NCBI GenBank assembly: GCA_002189035.1
Contig: NEEC01000011.1
Span: 992,001 to 1,056,000, forward strand
Origin: Utricularia gibba
Taxonomy: Eukaryota > Streptophyta > Magnoliopsida > Lamiales > Lentibulariaceae
Direction of reading: 5' to 3'
DNA length: 64,000 bases
In this document: positions 22,338 through 33,355 of the stretch, in pieces
Layout of the letters: the number at the start of each line of letters is the position of its first letter
Numbering within the stretch: position 1 is the first letter of the stretch
Notes under the pieces: generated by a model
The model's input: the letters and a program-made list of their open reading frames with translations, nothing else
What the model was told of the DNA's origin: nothing
The model's database searches: none
Program-made: the position numbers and the translations under genes

Positions 22338-22925
22338 AAGTTTCGCTTGTTTTGAAAAAAGAGTGCCTGTATGCTAATATTAAGAAATTTGACGCTTGCA
22401 CAAAGAAAGTCTCTTTTCTTGGCACATTTTGAGTGATGCAGAAATTTCAACGGATGAAGAAAATGTGAAGGCAATCATGGATTGGCCATTTCCTACCACA
22501 GTTGGAGAAGTTCGCAACTTCCATGGATTGGCTTTCTTTTACTATCAGTTTGTCAAAAATTTTAACACTCTTGCTACACTATTGAATGAGATGATAAAAA
22601 AGAATGTTCAATTATGCTGGGGAGAAGCACAAAAGATTTCTTTCAAGCTACCTAAGAATAAGCTTATCTCAGCTCGTTTGCTTACATTGCCTGATTTTTC
22701 AAAAACATTTAAAAATGAATATGATGCTTATGGAATTTGAATAGGACCTGTTCTGATGCAAGAAGGACAACCCATTGTATACTTTAATGAAAAGATAGGT
22801 GGAGCAACACTCAATTACCAAACTTAAGATAAGAAATTGTACTCATTGATAAGAGCTTTAAAAACTTGGAAATATTATTTGTGGTACAAGGAGTTTCTAA
22901 TCCACAATGACTTTGAGAGTTTCAA
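22338..22925 (+). pseudogene. Gypsy RT thumb and RNase H, family B
   Basis: Frames give KKECLYANIKK, then TTVGEVRNFHGLAFFYYQFVK, LTLPDFSKTFKNEYDAYG, and after stops YFNEKIGGATLNYQT and EFLIHND. This is the RT end and RNase H start of a gypsy element close to, but distinct from, family A. It decays after 22925. Confidence 0.8.
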
Positions 22926-23785
22926 GCACGTGAAAAGTCATTGATGCACATTTTTAAGTCATAAAAAACCTTCAGTATAGGTTTCGTTACATTTTCAAAA
23001 GCAAATATTTCGAAGCAAGAGACATTCAAAGCTTTCACTAAGAGGAGATGCACATTTTCAAGTGATTGATGGACCATAATTTCTTAGTTCACCTGTATTA
23101 ATTTTATTTTGAATAGACTCATTTGTCTACCTATATCAGAAGAGGCTAGCTCTTATATAGGGACAACTTTAATTGTAATGTATTTTAAAAGTAATGCTCT
23201 GTCTTTTTTTATATTTAGCTCACTTAATGTTTCGTACCAATAAGTCTGCGTGAACTATGAGATAAAATGAGCCTGTTTTGGGTTACTTGGTTTGGATATA
23301 AGTACATTACTTTTCTTCTCGTTCTATTATGTGATTTTATCATGTGTTGGTTTTCCACGAAAACAAATCCTGACCTTAAAGGAATATGAGTAGGTGGGTC
23401 ATTCGATCGTGTCATTGTGGTATCAAAACAAGGTCAGGCCAAGGATGGTGTAGAGTTCAAAAGGAACTGCAACAGGGAACTCTGAGAACTATCAATTGGG
23501 CCTGAAGATGGTGTGACTTGGTTACTTAAGTTAGACAACTTGATATCAATTCTAAAAGGCCTTATATGATATCTGAGAACTATCAATTTCCACACGTCCA
23601 GGGGTGGGTCACGGAAGCGGCATTTGTGCGATTTGTGCAGGGTGGCAGACTATGATGCCGTATCCTAAAAAATTTCAAGAGTGTAGTTGATGTGGTGCTA
23701 AAATGCACTGCAAGAGATAAGGTCAGGAATTCAGGAATTCAGTTGATGTAGTTGATGTTGAGCTACACTAGCTAGTCGACGCCAC
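22926..23785. other. No gene recognised
   Basis: AT-rich decayed sequence following the RNase H fragment. It includes repeated TTTTCAAGT motifs near 22955 and 23057. No frame shows a known motif. Confidence 0.4.
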
Positions 23786-23975
23786 TCCTGATGAGATCAG
23801 GAATTCAGATGCAGGAAATAAGCTCACTAATCTTCTGGAAATTTTGCTTGGGCTAATGACTAAATCAAAAGTAAGAAAAAATCAAGAGGTTTTGAAGCGA
23901 TTATGGCTCAATCAAGAAAACAATGAATCATATAATATTGAGTTCAACATACTCAAAAAATAGCAAGTAGTTGAA
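23786..23975 (+). repeat. LTR fragment with pol tail, family B-like
   Basis: It starts near 23790 with TGATGAGATCAGG. It encodes a tail (GLMTKSKVRKNQEVLKRLWL, then NIEFNILK) that matches the tails at 43620-43769 and 44470-44628. Only the 5' part of the LTR remains. Confidence 0.65.
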
Positions 23976-23989
23976 CCATGAATCTGTTG

Positions 23990-24982
23990 ATGCAAAAAAG
24001 ATAGGGTCTTTCTTGATGAAAGCTTTCAATATCTCTTGCTTGGAAGCCTTTCCTTTCGAAAATGTATTCAAACGTAATCTCCTTGTTGTAGAGTAATATC
24101 ACAGAAAAAGACAATAGCTTGACCTACTTGCATGAGAACAGCACCTATTCCCACTCCAGAACCATCATATTCAATTTCAAATGTGTTAAACAAATTAGGT
24201 AATGCAAGTAAAGGAGCTGAGCTAAGCTTATCTTTAAATGTCTTGAAAGCATGTTCTTGTGATTCTCCCACCAAAATTGTACATTTTTCCTCACAAGCTC
24301 ATTCAAAGGTGCAGCAATTGTGCTGAAATCCTTGAGAAAACGACAGTAGAAGCTAGCCAATCGATGGAAACTGCGTACTTCTCCAACTGTGGTAGGGGTT
24401 GGCCATTCTTTAATTGATTTCACCTTTTCTTCATCTACTAAAATTCTTGCATCACTTACAATATAGCCATGAAAAGAGATTTAGTGCAAAACTCGCACTT
24501 TTTGATATTAGCATACAAAGACTCTTTTCTGAAGACAAACAACACCTCATGTAAATGACATGTATGCGCAGCCAGTCTCTTGCTATACATAAGAATATCA
24601 TCAAAGTAAACAACAACAAATCTAACGAAAAAGGGTTGCAATACATGATTTATCAACCTCATGAAAGTACTAAGTGCATTAGTCAATCCAAAAGTCATAA
24701 CAACCCATTCATATAAACGAAACTTAGTATTGAAAGCAGACTTCCATTTATTACTCTTTCTCATCAGAATTTGATGATATCCACTACACAAATCAATCTT
24801 AGATAAAATGCATGATCCATGTAATTCATCAAACATATAATCAAGCCTAGGTATAGGGTAACTGTACTTAACCGTCATTTGGTTGATGGCTCGACAATCA
24901 GTGCACATTCTCCATGTTCAATCATGTTTTGGCACCAATAATACTAGAACTGAGCATGGATTCACACTTTTCCCTCACCAAC
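23990..24982 (-). pseudogene. Gypsy RT and RNase H with integrase end, family B
   Basis: On the minus strand RT starts at [20 protein letters not shown] (24908). It has SKIDLCSGYHQI (a usual Arg changed to Cys) and an intact [11 protein letters not shown] box. RNase H follows after a frameshift near 24485 (FNTFEIEYDGSGVGIGAVLM). After AIVFF the sequence jumps to the integrase C-terminal stretch (GDYV, then ERLPSKR) near 24000-24090, so RNase H end and the integrase core are deleted. Confidence 0.82.
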
Positions 24983-25532
24983 TGATGTGACCCCCTAATC
25001 TAACGAGATTAACGACCCAGAAACAAGAGATGATTTTGAAGCTTACAAAGAAACCCACCCAAGTCTACCCTCAAGCATATTGATTTTGAAGCTTACAAGA
25101 GATGATTTCAAAGTTTGATAACTCAAGAATATTCAAACATTTCAAGAAGAGGAAAATCCTCAGAAAATACATCAAAAAGAATTAAAGGTCCTTCAAATAG
25201 TACATGTTTAGAGTATTTATACTCTATAATCGGGCTACAACATTACAAAACCCAAACTAAATAACAAGAAAAGGACTAGGAAGTTCAAGAACATACATAA
25301 AGAAGGAAGAGATGTTTTGGGCTCTAAGGTAGATGGAGACTCCAATAGTCAAACTCCTTTAAGGAAAATACTTCACACCCAATGTTGATTACATTAGTAT
25401 TGATTAGTGTCTTTAGATTAGCTTCAACCATCTTACTCTTACTTATTGTAATTGGTCCCGGTATAATGATCTTTGTCTCTAATGTGTTCACTTGCACATC
25501 ATTCTCATCATTCCTTAAATATTCTTCATTAC
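24983..25532 (-). repeat. Family A LTR, 5' end truncated
   Basis: It ends (minus strand) at 24983 with GGTCACATCA and includes the pol tail (IIPGPITISKSKMVEANL). Its first bases are replaced at about 25532 by a protease fragment. The sequence is more diverged than in copies 1 and 2. Confidence 0.82.
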
Positions 25533-25680
25533 TCACCAAAAGATTTGATAGCAGCAGCAATCTTAGCTTGGTCTTCATGTGGCTCTTTTAGAGATAAATG
25601 ATTCCTTTCATTGAAAAGGCATACTTGTTAGTATAGTCATTATGGATCACCTTTCTATCATATTTTCAAAGCCTTCCTGT
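25533..25680 (-). pseudogene. Protease C-terminal fragment between two LTRs
   Basis: Minus-strand reading recovers KYDRKVIHND, then TNKYAFSMKG, a degraded version of the protease end. In the sense direction it leads straight into LTR 24983-25532 and follows LTR 25681-26253, as in a deeply deleted element. Confidence 0.6.
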
Positions 25681-26253
25681 TGTGACCAGTCTAATCTATA
25701 GAGATTAGCAAACCACGAACAGAAGGTGATTTTGAAGCTTAAAAAGGAACCCATCCTAGTCTACCTTCAAAAGAGAAAGGACTAGAAGTGATAATCGTAG
25801 GACGCCACAAGCTCAAAGCTCGATAAATCAAGAGTGTTCAAGCAGTCAAAGAAAAGGAGAATCCTCACAATATACATGAAAGTGAACTGAAGGTCCTCAA
25901 AGACTACAACTCTAAAGTATTTATACACTAGAATTGGGCTCCAACATTACAAAGCGCAAACTAAATAACAAGGAAAGATCTAACAAGTCCAAGAACAAAC
26001 ATGAAGGATGGGGAGATGTTTTGGTCTCTAAGGTAGATGTAGACTCCAATAGTTAAACTACTTTAATGGAAATACTTCAGGCCCATTGTTGATTCTAATA
26101 GTGATGAGTAGAGCCTTGATATAGGTTTCAAGCATCTTACTCTTACTTATTGTAATTGGTCCAGGTGGAATGATCTTTTTCTCTAATGTATGCAGTTGGT
26201 CAAACTCTTCATCATTCTTTAAATACAATTCATTATCTTCATGGGGCTCATCA
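25681..26253 (-). repeat. Family A 3' LTR of the older copy
   Basis: 573 bp, from TGATGAGCCCC at 26253 to TGTGACC at 25681 (the last three bases are lost). The pol tail (PPGPITISKSKMLE) reads in from 26327, and a purine tract lies at 26254-26268. Confidence 0.88.
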
Positions 26254-27250
26254 TCTCCCCCTTCTTTAGGAAGATTCGTCCTTGAATCTGTATCCATTTC
26301 GAAAGGAGACAAATCAGCAACATTCAAAGTTGAATGAACAGAATACTCACATGGTAAATCTAGCTTGTATGCATTGTCATTTACGTGCTCAACAACTTGG
26401 AAAGGGCCTGAAGTAGTGAGATCAACAACTCCACGAGGCAGAAGTTTGGACTTCCTTTTGGTGGGGAATCACTGCTTCCTGAGATGAAGCCAAATTTGCG
26501 TCTCCCCGTATTGCTGCTGATGCATACTTTGCATTGTTGTATTCAATCTGTTGTTTCACCTTCTCATGCTATCTTATGATCGTTTCAGCTCTCTTCTTGT
26601 CATCTAAACTAAGTTTCTCATCATAAGGCAAAGGTAACACATCCAAAGGTGTAATAGGATAAAAGCTACATAAACCACTTCAAATGGAAATAATTTAGTA
26701 GTGAGATCCATGGTTCTATTGTAAGCAAACTCAACAAGCAGCAAACATTCCTTCCATGTCTTAAGCTATGATTTAATCATAATCCTAATTAAGGTAGAAA
26801 GTGTGCGATTAGTTACATCAATTTACCCATCGGTTTAAGGGTGACGTGTGTTGAGTATAACAGCTAAGTGCCAAGTTTACTCCAAAAAACTCTCCAAAAG
26901 TGACTGACAAATCTTGCATGTCGACCAGAGACAATAGTGAGGGGCATACCATGAAGTTTAACAACTTACCTAAAGAAGAAAGCAGCCACATGAGATGCAT
27001 CATCAGTTTTATGGCAAGGAATAAAGTGTGCTATCTTTGAAAACCCGTCCACAACAACAAAAATTGAATCTCTACCCCTTTGGGTATGAGATAAGTCTAA
27101 AACAAAAGAAATGTTGGGTGAGAGTATCAACAGTCTTCCTAACACCAAAATGTCCCATTAGTCCACCACCATAAGCTTATCTGACAATCAAGTCACGTAT
27201 CGAGTAAGAAGGAATGCACAGTCTATCTTTCCTATGAAGAAAATAATCTT
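26254..27250 (-). pseudogene. Gypsy integrase remnant, older family A copy
   Basis: Decayed pieces match the integrase at 14369-15200: [20 protein letters not shown] (27148-26966 frame), then [12 protein letters not shown], then decayed C-terminal sequence. At the catalytic Glu position the sequence reads DG*ID. Part of the H2C2-to-core region (about 27110) is deleted. Confidence 0.8.
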
Positions 27251-28480
27251 TCATGAGAATAGTCCAGATGGAGGAATTTCACATGTCTTATAAATGTCTC
27301 TAAAATCGTGATCATGTGCATGTAAGTCAATAATGCTAGCAAATCCAAAAATTCTTGCATCAAGATTGGCTAAAAGAGTATAGCTTCTAGATAAAGCATC
27401 AGCTAGCACATTCTCCTTACCTTTCTTGTATTTGATAACATATGGGAATGTGTTAATGAATTCCAGCCACTTAGCATGTCTTCTATTCAGTTTTCGTTGA
27501 CCCTTCAAATGTTTGAGAGACTAATGATCAATGTGTATCACGAACTCCTTTGGCCACAAGTAGTGCTGCCATCTCTCCAAAGCCCTAATCAATGCATACA
27601 ACTCGTTGTTATACGTTGGATACTTAAGGGTGGCACCATGGAGCTTCTCAGTAAAATAAGGAATTGGACGTCCAGTTGCATGAACACAGCACCAATGCCT
27701 AAACCTGATGCATCACATTCATTTTCAAAAGTATCATAAAAAATTGGAAGTACAAGGACAGGTATTGAGCAAAGCTTATTCTTGTGTTTTTTGAAGTCAT
27801 ATTCCTGCTCGTCTCCCCCATGAAATGGATGATTTTTCTTGATCAATTGAGTAAGGGGTGCTGCTATAGAGCTGAAATCCTTAACAAACTGTCTATAGAA
27901 ACTTGCTAACCCAAGAAAACTCCTAACCTCACCAACTGATGTAGGTGTTGGTCAATCCCTAATTACTCTAACTTTCTTTTCATCCATAGCTACTCCTGCG
28001 TTACTTATAACATATGCAAGAAAAGAGATACTATTTGTGCAAAACACACACTTCTTGATGTTAGAAAACAACTTCTCTTTTGTAAGAGTATTTACCACAT
28101 CTTTCAAATGCCTTACATGTTCCTCAATACCGTTACTATAGATCAGAATATCATCAAAATAAACAACTACAAATCTACCTATAAAAGGCCTAAGAACGTG
28201 ATTCATCAATCTCATAAAGGTGCTAGGACCATTAGTTAATCCAAAAGGCATAACAACCCAAATATACAAACCAAACTTAGTTTTATAAGCAGTTCTCCAT
28301 TCATCACCTTCCTTTATTCTAATATGATAATATTCACTTCTCAAATCAATCTTACTAAAAACACAATAACCATCGAATTTATCAAGCATATCTTCAAGTC
28401 TAAGAATACGATGTCTATACTTGATTGTCATGTTGTTGATGGTGCGACAATTAGTGCACATCCACCAAGTTCCATCAGAC
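27251..28480 (-). pseudogene. Gypsy RT and RNase H, older family A copy
   Basis: RT frame 28461-27952 is fairly long (169 residues), with [17 protein letters not shown] and an intact [11 protein letters not shown] box. RNase H pieces follow at 27846-27589 ([16 protein letters not shown]) and 27508-27251 ([18 protein letters not shown]). Stops separate all three. Confidence 0.85.
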
Positions 28481-28546
28481 GTTGGCTCATGCTCTCACGC
28501 ACAAATACTTTAGACATCAGTTCCTCAACTTACTTTTGTATTTCCT

Positions 28547-29330
28547 TCATCTCCTCTGGATTGACTCGGTAGTTCGGTCGGTTTGGGAGTTTTGCTCCAG
28601 GCACAAGGTCAATTTGATGCTAAATCGCTCTAAGGTGAGGTAAGCCTTGAAGTTCTTCTGGAAATACATCTTCATAAACTTGTAAGAGACACACAACACA
28701 AGACGGAATGGATGAAGCATGGTTAGGGGAAGTAGGAACTTCATCCTTATACATGAATACAAGGACTGGTTGCCTAACATGAAGTGAGTGTCTAATCTCA
28801 CTTGGCTATGCTAAGGGACTCTCATTATTTATCTCAATTTCTAAAACTCTCATATTTCCACTTTTTTCCCACTCAATTCCTTCCCATCTCTTCTTTTCTC
28901 TCCAGTTTTTTAAATCTTCTTTTCACTCATTTTCACTCCACTCATATCTTCTCCCTTAGGCACGACCTCCTGGTGTTAATTTTGGGATTGTGACTTACTT
29001 TTGCTGTGCCTCCTTTGAAGATAATGCTATTGAAGGAATACTTGCTATTGAAACTATCATCAAATGCTCTTCTATCATATTCCCAAGGCCTCCCAAGAAG
29101 AATATAACAGGCATACATAGGGACAACATCATATAGGACTTCATCTTCATATTTTGCTATGAAAAACGCCACAAGCACTTGTTTGGAAACCTTTACCTCA
29201 CTTCATTCATTAAATCACGGCAAATTTTAAGGCTTAGGATGTCTCAAGGTTGGTACTCTCAATTTCTCCACCATGATATTGCTGGCAACATTCGTACAAC
29301 TACCTCCATCAATCCCTAATAGGTGAAAGA
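28547..29330 (-). pseudogene. Gypsy protease and linker, older family A copy
   Basis: The frame at 29178-28942 has the protease half YILLGRPWEYDRRAFDD. The linker has lost much of its Lys/Glu-rich tract. A frame at 28801-28547 reads the RT entry region out of phase. The active-site side (about 29200-29320) is degraded. Confidence 0.75.
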
Positions 29331-29551
29331 TTTGAATGCCTCTTACTTGGAAATCTTTTTTTTCGAAATGTACCCAAACCCAATCTCCTGATTGTTTATT
29401 GGATTTAGCTGCATACTACTTGTTTTTTGCTTCCAGTTGATTTCGAACCTTCTCATGTAGTGTTCTGATGGCATCTGCTCTCTTAGCACTATCAAAACTA
29501 CTTGTTTTTTGCTTCCAGTGGATTTCGAACCTTCTCATGTAGTGTTCTCAT
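29331..29551 (-). pseudogene. Gypsy integrase C-terminus, family B, with internal duplication
   Basis: Minus-strand reading: RADAIRTLHEKVRNQLEAKN, then ERFPSKRH-like, the C-terminal integrase. About 50 bases are repeated in tandem (about 29414-29466 and 29506-29551, 40-bp offset), so the EKVRN segment occurs twice. Confidence 0.65.
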
Positions 29552-29945
29552 TGTCACGCAGGTACACACTTTTAGCTACTCTTGATGCTCAAATTCTTGG
29601 ATTGTCAACGATAAACGAATTTTACAATCTTGATCATGATTTTAAAGATATTTATCTTTCATGTGAAGATAAACCTCTTGAAAACTTCCATAGGCAAGAT
29701 CATTTTCTTTTCAAAAAGAATAGATTATGTATTTCTCAATGTTCAATTCGTGAGTTTTTAGTGAAAGAAGCTGATGGTGGTGGTCTAATGGGGCAATTTG
29801 GTGTCACCAAGACGTGGGACATGCTTCAACAACACTTCTATTGGCCACACATAAGAAAAGATATTGAAAGAATCTGTGGAAGATGTTCGGTGTGCAAGAA
29901 AGCCAAATCAAAATCAACTTCTCAAGGATTAGGCAATCCTCTTCT
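29552..29945 (+). pseudogene. Gypsy RNase H end and H2C2 domain, family B
   Basis: Frame 29509-29997 enters family B sequence at about 29560: RRYTLLATLDAQILG, then REFLVKEADGGGLMGQFGV, HFYWPHIRKDIERICGRC and SVCKKAKS. This is the zinc-binding integrase N-terminus. It is in opposite orientation to its neighbours on both sides. The catalytic core is absent. Confidence 0.83.
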
Positions 29946-30471
29946 TACTTCTCTTTCGTGGTCTGTATGGATAACAAACTCTTTGTGCCAAGGATAATGT
30001 TTCCAAGTTTCAAGTGCTATTATCAATGAGTACAACTCCTTATCATAAGTTGGGTAATTGAGTGTAGCTCCACCCAACTTTTCACTGAAATAGGCAATAG
30101 TTCGACCTCCTTGCATGAGAACAGTACCTATTCCAACTCCAAAAGCATCACATTCAATTTCAAACGTGTTAGAGAAATTAGGTAATGCAAGTAAAGGAGC
30201 TGAACTAAGCTAATCCTTAAGTGTCTTGAAGGCATATTCTTGTGATTCTTCCCACCAAAATTAAACATTTTTTTTCACATCCTCGTTCAAAGGAGCAGCA
30301 ATTGTGCTGAAATTTTTGACAAAACGATGGCAGAAGCACTTCTCCAACTGTGGTAGGGGTTGGCCATTCTTTAATTGATTTCACCTTTTCTTCATCTACT
30401 AAAATTCTTGCATCACTTACAATATAGCCATGAAAAGAGATTTAGTGCAAAACTCGCACTTTTTGATATTA
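29946..30471 (-). pseudogene. Gypsy RNase H and RT thumb, family B
   Basis: Frame 30116-29922 has [20 protein letters not shown] and EFVIHTDHE. Upstream (30120-30471) RNase H start and RT thumb remnants match 24110-24510. Bases 30338-30471 appear identical to 24377-24510, including a deletion in the GAAAAGAGATTTAGTGC segment. The right end is cut by copia family C at 30472. Confidence 0.8.
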
Positions 30472-30583
30472 ACCAATACAAGCTTTGGGTTGATACTTGG
30501 TAATCCACCAAGTAAAAAACATTGAACGGTATATAAAATACTGAAACGAACACAGGTTTGAGAACCTTACTGCTCTGATACCA
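30472..30583 (-). other. Copia family C leader with primer-binding site
   Basis: It matches the gag leader at 50449-50560. The primer-binding site TGGTATCAGAGC lies at 30572-30583 on the minus strand. Gag itself is missing because the leader joins family B sequence at 30471. Confidence 0.8.
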
Positions 30584-30906
30584 TGTTGTTGCAAGAAAAA
30601 TAGAGTATTGGGAAGTATTAAAAAGGTAATGCTTATGAGATCACCTTGGATGAAAAACGAATCATTAACAATAAGAATGACCAAAAACCTAATTGACACG
30701 CATTTCTAGCAGGGTTTTTATATACCCAATACCTAGGTTACCCAATAGTAGGCCACAATTATTGAAAACACACAAAAAGCATAACAACTCGAATCCAACA
30801 CTTTTATGCTCGAACTCAACATCTTTTTATCTGAAATATAACATTATAACACAAGATTAGTGATTTCAATCACCTTCAAGCTTTGGATTGAGGCTGATCT
30901 CCAACA
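30584..30906 (-). repeat. Family C LTR, complete, inverted relative to its pol
   Basis: 323 bp, TGTTGGAGATCAG (30906) to TTGCAACAACA (30584). The pol sequence on its right is on the plus strand, so this LTR and that at 32971-33208 are in inverted orientation. Confidence 0.88.
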
Positions 30907-31670
30907 GAGGCCAATAGATTATGATGTCTCTTTTGATGAAGGTGCAAAGTACACATTGATTGACAATTGCATTTCTCTGAATGATGCAGAAGCTCATAAA
31001 AGTCTTGAAAGGCATAGCACCCCTGTTAAAGTAGACCTCTGGACACACATGCCTCAAAACTTCTCTTCTAGGAATTCAACAAACCAAGAAACTTCAGAAC
31101 TCGTTCAGGAGGAGAAGGTCACAAATCAAGATGGCTCGTCCAATGAGAATTCAGAATCAAACTAAGAACCCCTATATGGACAATCTCATCAGGCCAATGA
31201 TCAACATTCAGATTGGAATTTCGAAATCCCAGAAGAGGAGCAAGGCACGAATGCAGAAGACTCATCAACAGATGAATATAATGGAGAGGAACCTGATACT
31301 GATGATGAAGATTATTACCCATCTGATCGTGATTGGCAAAGGAGGAAACGCAAAAACATCAGAGATTCAATAGATAATGAAGATAGTCATGTTACTGACA
31401 TTAGAAGAAGCAAAAAAAACAACGATCCTACAATAAGTTTCTCCAAGTTGAATGATGATGTCCAAGATGCTGTAGCTGATATTTTGACTGGATTATTGAC
31501 AGGAGATCCAACATCATTTGAAGTGGCTGTACGAAATCCGAAATGGAGAGAGGCCATGAAGGAAAAAATGAATTCTATACTTGAAAATGAAACATCGGAG
31601 TTAGTTGATAAACCCAAGGATAGGGGTTTCAAACCTATTGGCCTCAAGTTGTTATTGAAGATTTGACACG
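30907..31670 (+). pseudogene. Copia integrase end, linker and RT start, family C
   Basis: It starts in the integrase C-terminal region (DYDVSFDEGAKYTLID), then the acidic, Asn/Ser-rich linker. RT N-terminus follows (NPKWREAMKEKMNSI and PIGLK). At about 31655 the RT jumps to RFDTIKV, losing roughly 50 residues that include KTKMNADGSINKYKARLV. Confidence 0.83.
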
Positions 31671-32970
31671 ATTAAAGTACTTCTTGCCATTTCAACTGCT
31701 CATGGATGGAAAGTGCATCACACGGATGTCAAAGCTGCGTTCTTAAATGGTGTGATGGAGGAGATTGTTTTTGTTAAACAACCAAAAGGCTTCGAAGTGT
31801 CAGGTCATGAATACAAGGTATTGAAGCTAAAGAAAGGTCTCTATAGGTTGAAGCAAGCTCCTAGAGCATGGAATGAACGCATGGATAACTTTATTCAGGG
31901 TATTGGTTTCAGAAAAACATATAGTGATTACTCACTATATGTTAAAGGAAAAGAAGATGATTGTTTATTTATTAGCTTATATGTGGATGATCTTATGATT
32001 ACCTCAGGTAATGAAAGGAAGATTGAGGAATTCAAAGCTCTACTCAAAAATGAATTCAAGATGAGTGATCTTGGAATGATTTCCTACTATCTAGGCATGG
32101 AAATTCATCAACTTGAAGGTGTTGGAACATTCATATCTCAGAAAAAGTACTGTAATGAACTTCTTGAAAGGTTTGGGTTCAAAGATGTCAATCCTTCAAA
32201 AACGCCTTTGGATTACAAACAAGTGATTGGAGAGAACAATCAGGGAAAGAATGTGGATGCCACTACTTATAGAAGTATGATTGGAAGCCTCATTTATCTC
32301 CAGCATACAAGGCCTGACTTGTGTTTTTGTTTAAATGTCTTATCTTGCTTCCTCAACAAACCAACAACAACTCACATGGCAGCTGTGAAAAGAGTTTTCA
32401 GGTACATAAATTCTTCTACTGATTTCGGATTGTTCTATCTTTATGAAGGTGAAAAACCAGTCTTGAAACTTAGAGCCTACTCAGATAGTGATTATGGTAT
32501 GGCTGAAGATATCAAGAGTACATCTGGTGCACTCTTCTTCTTAAATAAGAGCCCTGTAGTCTGGTTTTCGAAGAAACAAAAAGTGGTAGCACAATAAACA
32601 GCTGAAGCAGAATACATCTCAGCAGCACATGCTTTGAACTATTGTGTTTGGTTGAGGCAGATGCTAAACGAACTTGGATTCATACAACAGGAAGCTACAC
32701 ATCTGCTTATGGATAATCGAGGTGCAATCTCTGATGCTAAGGATCCGACGAACTTCAGTAAAGCCAAAAACATAAGAATCAGGTATCATGTCATAAGGAA
32801 TTACATCAAGGAGAAGAAGATTAAAGTGCAGTATGTTGAGAGTGGGAATCAGCTTGCTGATGGGCTCACTAAAGGTTTGAAAAGAGTTCAGTTTGAGCTA
32901 GCAAGGAAGAACATGAATCTCATGACTATAGAAGACTTTCTCAAGTTGAGAGATCTCGGTTTGGGGGGAG
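31671..32970 (+). pseudogene. Copia RT and RNase H, family C, best-preserved 3' part
   Basis: Frame 31713-32597 has FLNGVMEEIVFVKQPKGFEV, YRLKQAPRAW and an intact catalytic box LYVDDLMITSG near 31978. RNase H acidic residues are visible in YSDSDYG, EAEYI and MDNRGAI. A CAA-to-TAA change at 32596 interrupts RNase H, and the frame continues to about 32990 (LADGLTKGLKR). The polyprotein ends beside the purine tract. Confidence 0.88.
32961..32970 (+). promoter_or_regulatory. Polypurine tract, family C
   Basis: TTGGGGGGAG immediately before TGTTGGGTTCG. It defines the LTR start at 32971. Confidence 0.8.
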
Positions 32971-33208
32971 TGTTGGGTTCGAGCATGGAAGTGTTGGATT
33001 CGAGTTGTTGGGCTTTTTGTGTGTTTTCAATGATTGTGACCCACTGTTGGGTAACCTAGGTATTGGGTTTATATAAACGCTACTAGGAATGCGTCTCAAT
33101 TAGGTTTTTGGTCATTCTTATTGTTCATGAATCGTTTTTCATCAAAGTTGATCTCATAAGCATTACCTTTTTGTTACTTCCTAAGACTCTATTTTTCTTG
33201 CAACAACA
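32971..33208 (+). repeat. Family C 3' LTR, short form
   Basis: 238 bp. It matches the inner 238 bases of the 323-bp LTRs at 30584 and 50561 but begins at the internal TGTTGGGTTCGAGC, so the first 85 bases are missing. The 3' end TTGCAACAACA is intact. Confidence 0.85.
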
Positions 33209-33320
33209 GCTCTTACTTTTTGTCATTGGTTCTCGTGGAAGTATCTTATTATCTAATGTGTCACTTGCACAATATACTCATCATTGTTTAAATACTCTTC
33301 ATTGTCTTTATTAGGCTCAT
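33209..33320 (-). repeat. Family A LTR 5' fragment, minus strand
   Basis: It contains the reverse of the U3 coding tail, ending in GGCTCATC at about 33320. It faces the plus-strand fragment at 33356 across 35 bases. Confidence 0.7.
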
Positions 33321-33355
33321 CGCCAAACACGCAACCAAATTTTAAGGCTTCATAC

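Larger units (their letters stand above)
25681..29330 (-). mobile_element. Family A gypsy element, older copy
   Basis: 3' LTR at 25681-26253, purine tract, integrase, RNase H, RT and most of protease follow rightward on the minus strand. It ends near 29330 inside protease. Frequent stops and indels show it is older than copies 1 and 2. Confidence 0.85.

Noticed and set aside
22396-22740. An endogenous pararetrovirus (caulimovirus) RT/RNase H
   Set aside because: The RT thumb and RNase H match the gypsy copies in the same window, and no movement or coat protein is seen.
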